The position numbers were made by a program, and so were the translations under genes. From assembly GCA_001730085.1 (NCBI GenBank), contig MDLB01000103.1, positions 1 through 59,550 of the forward strand: DNA of 59,550 bases, written 5' to 3'. Source of the DNA: PVC group bacterium (ex Bugula neritina AB1) (GTDB lineage: Bacteria > GCA-001730085). Below are positions 46,208 through 54,366 of the stretch, one piece after another. Below the pieces are notes generated by a model. That model was not told where the DNA came from. It ran no database searches and worked only from the letters and a program-made list of their open reading frames with translations. Numbering within the stretch: position 1 is the stretch's first letter; every line of letters starts with the position of its first letter.

Positions 46208-49200
46208 AGAGGATACATGCTTTTTGGTTGCCCGAGGATGACTCTTTGGGAGAACTTCATTTTTGGGCAGAAGATATGGACCTTTGGAATCAATTGGAGG
46301 AAGCCGGAAGCTCTTCTATGCATCCTTATTGTGTCCCACAGTTAGAACTGTTGAGTTTCTTGCAAAAAATGATTTCTAATAAGGAAAACTGGGGCTTAAA
46401 AAGTGTTTCCTTGGAGTTGCCTTCTAATAACTTTGGACCGGTTCCTTCGGTGCCTGAGTGCAGAAAGGTTGTCCCCGAAGGTGAAAGTCTTTTTTTTAAA
46501 ACATGGACGATCCGCACGGTTTCGATGTCTTCGGAAAGCGTATGGAAATATTTAAACAAGTTGGATAAGCTTACTTGCGAAAAAATTGAATTATCCGACT
46601 CTGTAAAATACTGGATGCTTCTTTTGAACTTTACTTTGGAACTTTTAGTTAGAGGTCGATTTTCGCCCAAAGCCGGTAAGCTTTCTGATAAAAGAAATAT
46701 GATATGTGCAGAATGGATTCCTTATTTGAATCATGAGGACCATGCGAGGTTTTTATTGCTGATAGATGCGGCTCCTGCTTCGGCTTGGTTAATCATTAAG
46801 CATCTTAAAAGGAAATACACATCAAAATATATCTGTTGGCACTTTGTAAAAGATATGTTAGATACGTTTATTCGGATCTATTGCAATAAAGAGACACCTT
46901 ATATTTATCGTTCAAATTCATCTAAGAAAAATACGACAATTCATGAGAAGTGGTTCAAAAGCTTATTTCTTCAAAATAAAAACTGTAGGGAAGATTCAAA
47001 AAAAATCGCCAAATTTGTTGATAATATGGAGAATTGGGCTCATGTTATTGATTTTGACTATGATTTTCCATTTAGGATTTGTTTTTATCTTAATGAGCCA
47101 GAGGAAAAGCATGATGAACTTCTTGATACGGAATGGGTTTTAACATATTGTCTTCAGGCTGTTTCTGGTGATCAGAAGATGATCTTTAGTAAAGACTGGT
47201 TGAAAAAGGACTTCTTTGATACTCTCGAAATTAATATCACCAAAGAAGAGGTTGATAAGTTCATTCGGAAACACCTTCAAAGGGCTTCTCGTCATTTTGA
47301 AAGACTTATTGATCTTTTGAATATCCCAGAGGATCCTGCTATTGTTTTAACAAACTTGGAAGCTTCTGATTTTTTAAGGAAAGCTTCCCATTTGCTTGAA
47401 AATAGTGGGTTTAGATTGATTTTACCTTCTTTTTGGAAAAAAGCTTTGAAAGAGATAGGCTTGAGTCTAGATGTAAAATCAAAGTCGCAAGGCAATGATA
47501 TGCCAAAATCTATGGGCTTGGATATTCTTGTGAACTATAACTGGAACATTATTATTGGAGGTAAAAATTTTTCTAGAGAAGAGATACCCGATCTCTTAAA
47601 TAGAGAAGAGCCGTTAGTGAAAGTGGGGAAAGAATGGGTCTTTGTTGATCCCGATGAGATCCAAAAAGCTATTGATTTTTTTGAAAAAAAAGCGAAAGAG
47701 CCCGAAAACGTAACGCTTGGAGAAATAGCTTTTTCAGACACGGAGGATTTGTTTGCTGATACAGGCTTGGATATTGTTTCTATTAATTATGATAAAAATT
47801 TACAAACTATATTAGCTTCTTTTAATGAGCCGGAAACTTTGAAAATGCTTGAAGCGCCAGATCTCTTCAAGGGAGATCTTAGACCATATCAGACGGTTGG
47901 TTTGTCTTGGTTGATGTTTTTGCAAAAGGTCGGTCTTGGAGGATGCTTGGCAGATGATATGGGGCTTGGAAAAACGATTCAATTGATAGCGTTTTTCTTA
48001 AAGGATAAAGAGCTGGCAGGTTCTGAAGAAGTAGATCCAACATTGGTTTTGTGTCCAATGTCTATCATGAGTAACTGGAAAAATGAGATCAAAAAATTTG
48101 CACCACATTTACGTGTGATGATACATCATGGTACGCAGCGTTTGAATCATGAAGATTTTGTTGAAAAAGTTAAAGACTGTGATGTTGTAATAACAACATA
48201 TGCATTGGTTGATCCTGAATTAGATAAACTACATGCGGTAAATTGGCGAAGGATAGTTTTGGATGAAGCTCAAAATATTAAAAATAATCATACTAAACAA
48301 ACCCAAGCTATAAAAAAATTAAGATCGTTGAATAAAGTTGCCGTAACAGGAACACCTTTAGAAAATCGTCTTTTAGAAATTTGGTCTATCATAGACTTTT
48401 TAAACCCAGGATACCTTGGCTCTGAAAAATATTTTAAGCAAAAATATTCGACACCTATTGAGCGTTTGAATGATCAGAAAGCTTCCACAAAGCTTAAACA
48501 GATCATTCGCCCTATGGTACTTCGTCGTTTAAAAACAGATGCTAGGATCATAAAAGACTTGCCAGATAAAATTGAATCCAAAGAGTTGTGTTATCTTACA
48601 GCCGAGCAAGTTTCTCTTTACGAATCTGTTTTTAATAATATGCTTAATGTTATTGATAATTATGATGGTATTCAAAGAAGAGGGGTTATTTTGTCTGTTT
48701 TGGTGAAGCTTAAACAGATTTGTAATCATCCGGCACAGTATTTAAAAGAAGACTCTTTTTTGCATGCACGTTCAGGTAAAGTGAATCGTCTTTATGAGAT
48801 TTTAAAAGAAATCATAGCAGAAGGGGATAAGACTCTCATTTTTACACAGTTTAGTAATATGGGACATCTTTTGCAGAAGGACTGTGAAAGGGTTTTGAAT
48901 AGAAAGGTTTTATTTCTACATGGGGTCACAACATACTCTCAACGTAACGAGATGGTAGAAAGTTTTCAAAAGAAAGATTCTGATTGTCCTATTTTTATTT
49001 TATCTTTGAAAGCCGGAGGTTTGGGATTAAATTTAACCTCAGCCAATCATGTTTTTCACTTTGACCGTTGGTGGAATCCGGCTATTGAAAACCAAGCCAC
49101 AGATAGAGCGTTTAGGATTGGTCAAAAAAAGACTGTTCATGTTTATAAGTTGTTATGTCAGGGAACAGTTGAAGAGCGCATTGATGATATGATCGATCGA

Positions 49201-49329
49201 AAAAAAGAAATAGCGGAAATGGTTCTTGAAAATGAAGCGAGTAAAGACTGGATAACAACATTGTCGACAGAAGATCTCAAAAAATTATTTCAACTTAAAG
49301 CAGAGGTGGTTGATACAGATGAAAAATGA
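46204..49329 (+). CDS. SNF2-family helicase
   Basis: This 1041-residue DNA-translocating ATPase is of the bacterial SNF2/Swi2 type. The first about 470 residues match the SNF2-helicase-associated region (DUF3670-like: LDILVNYNWNIIIGG..., PLVKVGKEWVFVDPDEI). The motor follows: ADDMGLGKT with Walker lysine K590, VITTYALV, LDEAQNIKN, AVTGTPLENRL, then the second RecA domain with LIFTQFSNMGHLL, LKAGGLGLNLTSANHVFHFDRWWNPAIENQATDRAFRIGQ (over about 930-970). The role in bacteria is not well settled: transcription recycling or repair. No SWIM-domain partner or restriction genes are adjacent. It is coupled to smc by a 4-nt overlap. Confidence 0.93.
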   Translation: MKRIHAFWLPEDDSLGELHFWAEDMDLWNQLEEAGSSSMHPYCVPQLELLSFLQKMISNKENWGLKSVSLELPSNNFGPVPSVPECRKVVPEGESLFFKTWTIRTVSMSSESVWKYLNKLDKLTCEKIELSDSVKYWMLLLNFTLELLVRGRFSPKAGKLSDKRNMICAEWIPYLNHEDHARFLLLIDAAPASAWLIIKHLKRKYTSKYICWHFVKDMLDTFIRIYCNKETPYIYRSNSSKKNTTIHEKWFKSLFLQNKNCREDSKKIAKFVDNMENWAHVIDFDYDFPFRICFYLNEPEEKHDELLDTEWVLTYCLQAVSGDQKMIFSKDWLKKDFFDTLEINITKEEVDKFIRKHLQRASRHFERLIDLLNIPEDPAIVLTNLEASDFLRKASHLLENSGFRLILPSFWKKALKEIGLSLDVKSKSQGNDMPKSMGLDILVNYNWNIIIGGKNFSREEIPDLLNREEPLVKVGKEWVFVDPDEIQKAIDFFEKKAKEPENVTLGEIAFSDTEDLFADTGLDIVSINYDKNLQTILASFNEPETLKMLEAPDLFKGDLRPYQTVGLSWLMFLQKVGLGGCLADDMGLGKTIQLIAFFLKDKELAGSEEVDPTLVLCPMSIMSNWKNEIKKFAPHLRVMIHHGTQRLNHEDFVEKVKDCDVVITTYALVDPELDKLHAVNWRRIVLDEAQNIKNNHTKQTQAIKKLRSLNKVAVTGTPLENRLLEIWSIIDFLNPGYLGSEKYFKQKYSTPIERLNDQKASTKLKQIIRPMVLRRLKTDARIIKDLPDKIESKELCYLTAEQVSLYESVFNNMLNVIDNYDGIQRRGVILSVLVKLKQICNHPAQYLKEDSFLHARSGKVNRLYEILKEIIAEGDKTLIFTQFSNMGHLLQKDCERVLNRKVLFLHGVTTYSQRNEMVESFQKKDSDCPIFILSLKAGGLGLNLTSANHVFHFDRWWNPAIENQATDRAFRIGQKKTVHVYKLLCQGTVEERIDDMIDRKKEIAEMVLENEASKDWITTLSTEDLKKLFQLKAEVVDTDEK

Positions 49330-49546
49330 AAAAGATTTTGATAAATTTTGGACTATAGGCGAATCTGTAGATGCAGTGAAGATAAAATTACGCAGGCCGC
49401 GAAACGTTGATTTTTTGCTCAAAATTCTTAAGGAAACCCCTTACAATATAGGCAAAAGAAACATGATCCAATACCTTGAAGAGGCTTATTTTAATATAAG
49501 CGATGTGGCTTTTAAGTACATTGACGAAAGAAAGAAGAAAAAGTGA
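49319..49546 (+). CDS. Small hypothetical protein after the SNF2 gene
   Basis: No family is recognised. The 75-residue product (MKNEKDFDKFWTIGESVD...) is charged and probably helical, and ends in a Lys-rich tail. ATG 49319 has AGAGGTGG 9 nt upstream and overlaps the SNF2 stop by 11 nt, which suggests translational coupling. RRPRNVDFLLKILKETPYNIGKR may form a small helical domain. It could be an accessory of the helicase; that is inferred from position only. Confidence 0.55.
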   Translation: MKNEKDFDKFWTIGESVDAVKIKLRRPRNVDFLLKILKETPYNIGKRNMIQYLEEAYFNISDVAFKYIDERKKKK

Positions 49547-49549
49547 GCA

Positions 49550-50166
49550 GTTGTTAAGAAATATTAGTTTTGAAACAATATTTTTTAAGCTGAAGATGAA
49601 TCTTCTTACATCCTCAAAAAATGGATCATTTGTAATGTCTTTCGTTATATTTTTACAAAACTTCAACGGTAAATCAGAGTTCTCTACACTGTGAAAAGAA
49701 TTTAGGAAAAGCTCTGAGGTAGGCTTTCCCTTGATCATCAAATATTTCATATGCTTTTATGATACGTTCAATCATTTTGTATCTATGTAAAATAAATCAA
49801 TAGTTAAAAAAGTATATAAACATCCTTTTTTGTTTCTAAATATGATTTCTTTTGTATGCTTTGAGCAAAAGAAAGAGGGTAATATTTTATACAGAAAGTC
49901 TTCGTCTGTCTCTTGATGTATAGCAACAACTTGAACGAAATGTGGATAGTTTAGACCTACAAGTTGATAAAAAAGACCCTTATCGTAAATCGAGTTAGGG
50001 ATTTTTATTTTAAAAACCGTTTTTTTTGAAATGGAGATTGATATATTGTGCCATTGCCACCGTTAGCTAGATAAGTGAGACTTTTTAGAGAAGAGTGAGG
50101 AGCTAACCCTTGGATAAAATTTGGTATTAAGAAAGAAAAAGTAAAAAAAATGATGTTTTTATAGAA
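49550..50166 (-). pseudogene. Decayed secreted-protein gene (signal peptide plus LAP motif)
   Basis: Read on the minus strand from 50166, the DNA encodes NIIFFTFSFLIPNFIQ, a signal-like segment, then GLAPHSSLKSLTYLANGGNG, without a start codon. At an A8 run the sense moves to another frame (FKIKIPNSIYDKGLFYQLVGLN, continuing ...HFVQVVAIHQETDEDFLYKILPSF...), which ends at a TGA overlapping an ATG. The continuation begins MIERIIKAYEIFDDQGKAY, stops after 33 codons, and shifts once more to NSDLPLKFCKNITKDITNDP. No family is recognised. The missing start plus frameshifts argue for a dead gene. The left limit is uncertain because the last frame runs on into the small gene at 49319 on the opposite strand. 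Confidence 0.45.
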
Positions 50167-50217
50167 TTAAGTTTTTTTATATTAAATTTTAATAAAATAA
50201 TAAAAGAGATAGATTTA

Positions 50218-50611
50218 GGTTTTGAGACTCTTTTAGACCTCAAAACTTTGTCTGTTCTAATCCCTTCAATTAAATGATAAGATTTAGGCATTTTTCACAG
50301 GCGTCGATTTGGGATGATTTGCCAGAAAGTTATATCTTTTTATGAGGAGATAGGGTTCAGGTTTTTTAGACATAAAAATCTTGTCTGTTCTAACAGCTTC
50401 CATTAAATCATAGGATTTAATCATTCTATCTCAAGCATCGATTGGGGATAGTTTGCCTGAAAGGTCTATCTTTTTATGAAGAGAGAGCCGTGAGGTTCTG
50501 AGTCTTCCTAGACATTAAAACCTTTCCCGTTCTAACAACTTCGATCAAATCATAAGGTTGTAGCATTTTTTCACACGCGTCGATTTTAGATGATTTGCCA
50601 GAAACCTGTAT
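50218..50611 (-). repeat. Three tandem copies of the ilvH 3' end, two of them decayed
   Basis: The intact copy is inside ilvH (about 50471-50611). Two diverged copies lie downstream of its stop at about 50339-50470 and 50218-50338. Anchor words GTTCTAACAACTTC, GTTCTAACAGCTTC and GTTCTAATCCCTTC start at 50529, 50387 and 50254. Translated, the middle copy gives SGKLSPIDA-stop-DRMIKSYDLMEAVRTDKIFMSKK and the outer copy gives SGKSSQIDACEK followed by a frameshift to KSYHLIEGIRTDKV. Both clearly derive from the IlvH C-terminus SGKSSKIDACEKMLQPYDLIEVVRTGKV (quoted in parts). They cannot be translated as extensions of ilvH. Confidence 0.8.
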
Positions 50612-50998
50612 CACGATCGAATCATCTGTTAGGTCAAGCAGTTTGCCTTTAAAGTGTTGAATGATTTGTAATAAAGAAGGATGTTTTTCAGGGTTGTATT
50701 TCAATTTAAACAAAGCTAGTTCAACCTCGATAGAGTCGCTTTTTTTAGGCTGATGAGTATCTATAATGTCCACGAGTTTGTTTAAATGCTTGATGACTTG
50801 GTCAAGGTTTTCAGGGTGACCTTCGGCGACAATCGTCATTCTTGAAAAGCGTCCATCTAGGACAGGAGAAACAACTAAAGAGTGAATATTGTAAGTTCTA
50901 GATGCAAAGATCAAAGAAATACGAACAAGTACTCCCGGCTTATTGGTGGTCAATACGCTTATAGTATAAATTTCTTTGTTTGGTTTTGTTTGATTCAT
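50474..50998 (-). CDS. ilvH: Acetolactate synthase small (regulatory) subunit
   Basis: It binds valine and activates the large subunit in branched-chain amino acid synthesis. The 174-residue protein has an N-terminal ACT domain (YTISVLTTNKPGVLVRISLIFASRTYNIHSLVV, residues about 10-43) with DGRFSRMTIVAEG after it, and the second ferredoxin-like domain with ELALFKLKY and IVIQVSGKSSKIDACEKML. The length is typical of the longer IlvH/IlvN type. It follows ilvB by 45 nt on the minus strand. Its 3' end is repeated twice, in decayed form, downstream. Confidence 0.94.
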   Translation of the reverse strand: MNQTKPNKEIYTISVLTTNKPGVLVRISLIFASRTYNIHSLVVSPVLDGRFSRMTIVAEGHPENLDQVIKHLNKLVDIIDTHQPKKSDSIEVELALFKLKYNPEKHPSLLQIIQHFKGKLLDLTDDSIVIQVSGKSSKIDACEKMLQPYDLIEVVRTGKVLMSRKTQNLTALSS

Positions 50999-51043
50999 AA
51001 AAAAATACCTTTTTTATTTTTGCTTTTAGAAATCTCACTCAGA

Positions 51044-52762
51044 TTATGTTGATCCTGTAGGCTTTTCCATTTTTGTTAGAGGTTTTTTAAGGATCATTTT
51101 GTCCGCATATTGTCCTGCTGGTATCATGGGGAATACATTGGCCTCTTTCATAACTTCTGCATGGATCAAACAAGGGCCTTCATTATAATTCATCGCTTCA
51201 GTAAGAACCTTTTTGACACTAGCGTTGTTGCGGACACGGAAACCCTTTATCCCATAAGCTTTAGCTAGTTGAATAAAGTCTGGGTTACCTTCTAAGTCAA
51301 CACCCATGAGCCTATCGTCAAAGAAAAGCTCTTGCCACTGTCTAACCATACCTAAGTATTTGTTATCAATAATGAGGATTTTGACAGGCAGTTTGTGTAT
51401 AGCTACTGTTGCTAGCTCCGCCAAGGTCATTTGGAATCCACCATCACCAACAATCGCGATAACGCGTTCATGAGGGTTTCCGAATTGAGCCCCAATTGCC
51501 GCCGGAAAGCCGTAGCCCATTGTTCCGGAACCTCCAGAGCTTAGCCAAGTGTGAGGTTTATCTGTTAAAAAATATTGAGCAGCCCACATTTGATGTTGTC
51601 CAACATCTGTCGTTACGATGGCTTGACCCTTAACTATTTCGTAGCACTGATGAATAACGTTACGGGCTTTGAGACCTCCTTTTTTCTTGGAATCTAAGGG
51701 GTATTTTTTCTTATAGCCTTGAACTTCTTTGACCCAAGCTTTTGTATCCGAAGATTTTATAAGGGGTAGAAGTTCTTTTAAAACGGTTCTAGCATCGCCG
51801 ATGACATAGGCATCAGGCTTAACGATCTTATTGATTTCAGAAGGATCGATATCTATGTGTAACTTTTTAGCATTTATACAAAAGCGACTATTATCACCGT
51901 TGATCCGATCATCCCATCGTGAACCTATTGAAAAAATCAAATCACATCGAACAAGAGCTTTATTGGCATAAGCGGTCCCATGCATACCCAACATCCCTAA
52001 AGAGAGGGGGTGTGTTTCGGGGAAAGAACCTTTCCCTAAAAGGGTATTGGTGACAGGTGCTTGAAGTTTTTCCGCTAATGAAATGATTTCTTCGCCGGCT
52101 CTAGATATGAGAATCCCGTGACCAGCTAAAATGAGAGGTCTTTCGGCATGAGCGAGAAGTTCCGCCATTTTTGCGATACCAGCTTTATCAGGCCGTAAGG
52201 GCTCAGCGTTATATCCAGGTAAATCTACTTCTGCATCGAGAGATGCCTCACAAGGAGCAGAAGTTACATCTTTAGGTAGATCTATAAGGATAGGACCCGG
52301 TCTTTTTGTGTTAGCCAAAAGGAATGATTCTTTGATAACGCGAGGAATGTCGTTAGGATCTTTTACCAAGTAATTATGCTTAACGGTTGACATGGTTATC
52401 CCTGTGATATCTGCCTCTTGGAAGGCATTTTTTCCTAACATGGGTGAAATAACTTGACCCGATAAAACAATGATAGGAACAGAGTCCATATGTGATGTTA
52501 ATAAACCTGTGACTGTATTTGTTGCACCTGGACCACTTGTGACTAAGGCGACACCAACTTTTCCTGTTGATCGAGCATAGCCGTCGGCCATATGTGTTGC
52601 GCCTTGTTCATGACGCGTGAGAATAAATTTTATAGGTGAGTCGACCAAAGCATCAAAAATAGGTAAAGCAGCTCCGCCTGGGTGTCCAAAAATATACTCA
52701 ACACCGTGACTTTCTAAACATTTGACAAGAGCTTCGGCTCCATTAAGCATTTCTTTTTTCAT
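51044..52762 (-). CDS. ilvB: Acetolactate synthase large (catalytic) subunit
   Basis: This thiamine-diphosphate enzyme makes acetolactate or acetohydroxybutyrate, the first step to Val/Leu and Ile. The roughly 572-residue protein has the N-terminal pyrimidine-binding domain with catalytic Glu (about E52 in RHEQGATHMADGYAR), the central FAD-type domain, and the C-terminal diphosphate-binding motif GDGGFQMTLAELATVAIHKLPVKILIIDN (split) with the NKYLGMVRQWQELF loop. The frame opens at TTG 52774. I prefer ATG 52762, though neither has a strong ribosome site and ATG 52750 is also possible. It is co-directional with ilvH. Confidence 0.95.
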   Translation of the reverse strand: MKKEMLNGAEALVKCLESHGVEYIFGHPGGAALPIFDALVDSPIKFILTRHEQGATHMADGYARSTGKVGVALVTSGPGATNTVTGLLTSHMDSVPIIVLSGQVISPMLGKNAFQEADITGITMSTVKHNYLVKDPNDIPRVIKESFLLANTKRPGPILIDLPKDVTSAPCEASLDAEVDLPGYNAEPLRPDKAGIAKMAELLAHAERPLILAGHGILISRAGEEIISLAEKLQAPVTNTLLGKGSFPETHPLSLGMLGMHGTAYANKALVRCDLIFSIGSRWDDRINGDNSRFCINAKKLHIDIDPSEINKIVKPDAYVIGDARTVLKELLPLIKSSDTKAWVKEVQGYKKKYPLDSKKKGGLKARNVIHQCYEIVKGQAIVTTDVGQHQMWAAQYFLTDKPHTWLSSGGSGTMGYGFPAAIGAQFGNPHERVIAIVGDGGFQMTLAELATVAIHKLPVKILIIDNKYLGMVRQWQELFFDDRLMGVDLEGNPDFIQLAKAYGIKGFRVRNNASVKKVLTEAMNYNEGPCLIHAEVMKEANVFPMIPAGQYADKMILKKPLTKMEKPTGST

Positions 52763-53154
52763 TTTTTGTTCCAATCAATTATTATTGGTGAAAAATATAC
52801 TAAGAGTTTATCATTTTTTATAAAAAAAATCAATAATAGCTACTATCTTTTTTTTTATCTATAAAAATATAGAAATTTATTATTTACTTTAACAATTTTT
52901 TTTAAAAAATGTTGATTTTTTTATAATATTTTGATATTTTTTGATTTTTTTTTTATTATTATTAGATTTTTTAAGAAATAATAAGATTTTTAATTAAATT
53001 TTAGAATTTTTTTTGTTTAAAAAATATATTTTTTATGAAAGTAATCGATTCTTTTAAAAAGCCTAGCGAAAAAGCTTGTGGCGTATTGAAGATGGCACTT
53101 AAAGTTATCCGAGGAAAGGATTCGAGGCTCTTTGTGATCGTATTGTTATAAATA
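52763..53154. other. AT-rich region upstream of ilvB
   Basis: From 52790 to about 53030 the sequence is almost pure A and T with long homopolymers; it should contain the ilvB promoter. No leader peptide rich in Leu, Val or Ile and no attenuator hairpin can be recognised. From 53035 to 53151 the composition is less AT-rich and a 38-codon plus-strand frame without a ribosome site is present; I do not call it. Confidence 0.4.
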
Positions 53155-54354
53155 TCAAAGACTTTTTTCAACTTTTTCAAGAAAGACGAGAGTTTCAAAA
53201 TGCTTCGTTCGAGGAAACATATCAAGTAAGATAACATTCGTGATATCAAAGTCTTTGTTCATAGTTAGCTTTTTTAAATCTCTAGCCAAAGTGCTGGGTT
53301 CGCAAGAACAGTAGACGATTTGTTTGATATTTTTTTCTTGAAGGATATCGTTTATAACATCTGGGCTAACACCTGAACGAGGAGGGTTAAGTAAAATGGT
53401 ACTCATAGATTTTCTGTGTTTTTTATAAACACGAGAAAAGCGGTTTTCAACCTTACCTTTAAAAACTTCGATATGTTTAATGTCTTGGGTATTGAATTGA
53501 GCAAAGCTAACAGAGCTACGTGCATGTTCTAAAGCGATTACTTTTGAATATAGATCAGAAAGAGCTATAGCGAAAACGCCAACCCCAGAATACAAATCAA
53601 ATAATACATCTGTGCGCTTTATATGCTTACGGATTTGGTCGATAAGTTGGGTCAAGACATCATGGTTAGCTTGAAAAAAGCAGTTCACATCGTAAAAAAT
53701 ACTATGATTCGCGTATTGATACGTTAATCTAAGAGGTCTACGGGGTGTTGAAAGATTTTCACCGTCGGTTTTTAAAGCAATATTTCTACTATTGAACCGC
53801 ATGACTTCTTCATTTTTATCTTGAAAAAGTTTGTTAAGAGATGGATCTAGAATCGGACAATCTTTTATATCCACAAGATCTTGTTTATCTCGAGAAAAAA
53901 AACCAAGTTTTTTTTGATCATCTTTGTGAAAGGTTGAAGAACGCCGATACTCTTTATTCTTTTTAGATGGAACTAACTGGATAGTAGGTTGGAGGTTAGC
54001 CATTCTTTCGAGAAGATCTTTGAGTTGTTTTGTCTTTAATTGGAGTTCATAATCATAAGATGTGTGCCAATATTGACAACCTCCACAGGTGTTACTATGC
54101 AGACATTCAGAATCTTTCCTGAAACTAGAGGGAGTATGAACTTCTATAAGCTTCGCGTAAGCAAAGTTTTTACGGTCATCGGTTATTTTGACTTCGACTT
54201 CTTCATCGGGCAAAACATCGGGGATAAAACAAACTTTACCATCAGGGAGATGGGCAACGCCATCTCCACCAAAAGCAATATCTTTGATTATTAATCGGTA
54301 TGTTTCATTTCTCTTAGAAGCATTATCATGTGGAATATATTTTTTGTAAGCCAA
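53155..54354 (-). CDS. 23S rRNA (uracil-5-)-methyltransferase, RlmD/TrmA family
   Basis: It methylates C5 of a uridine in 23S rRNA or tRNA using S-adenosylmethionine. The 399-residue protein has a TRAM domain (about 18-72, DIAFGGDGVAHLPDGKVCFIPDVLPDE), four iron-sulphur cysteines C84, C90, C93 and C166, the SAM motif FDLYSGVGVFAI, LNPPRSGVSP and the catalytic C351 in YCSCEPSTLARD. The start is TTG with AGGAT 9 nt upstream. The iron-sulphur cluster and TRAM domain favour RlmD- or RlmCD-like action; the exact site cannot be told. It follows the GH35 gene by 12 nt and is probably co-transcribed. Confidence 0.92.
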   Translation of the reverse strand: MAYKKYIPHDNASKRNETYRLIIKDIAFGGDGVAHLPDGKVCFIPDVLPDEEVEVKITDDRKNFAYAKLIEVHTPSSFRKDSECLHSNTCGGCQYWHTSYDYELQLKTKQLKDLLERMANLQPTIQLVPSKKNKEYRRSSTFHKDDQKKLGFFSRDKQDLVDIKDCPILDPSLNKLFQDKNEEVMRFNSRNIALKTDGENLSTPRRPLRLTYQYANHSIFYDVNCFFQANHDVLTQLIDQIRKHIKRTDVLFDLYSGVGVFAIALSDLYSKVIALEHARSSVSFAQFNTQDIKHIEVFKGKVENRFSRVYKKHRKSMSTILLNPPRSGVSPDVINDILQEKNIKQIVYCSCEPSTLARDLKKLTMNKDFDITNVILLDMFPRTKHFETLVFLEKVEKSL

Positions 54355-54366
54355 GTTGTTGATATC

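Noticed and set aside
49388-49750. 120-residue minus-strand frame overlapping the small gene at 49319
   Set aside because: Its 3' half is a shadow of the plus-strand gene; only the first part is protein-like, and I treat that as part of the pseudogene 49550-50166.
53035-53151. 38-codon plus-strand frame starting MKVIDSFKKPSEK in a less AT-rich island
   Set aside because: It has no ribosome site, is short, and lies just past the end of the opposite-strand methyltransferase gene. It might be a gene remnant, but there is no support from motif or neighbours.
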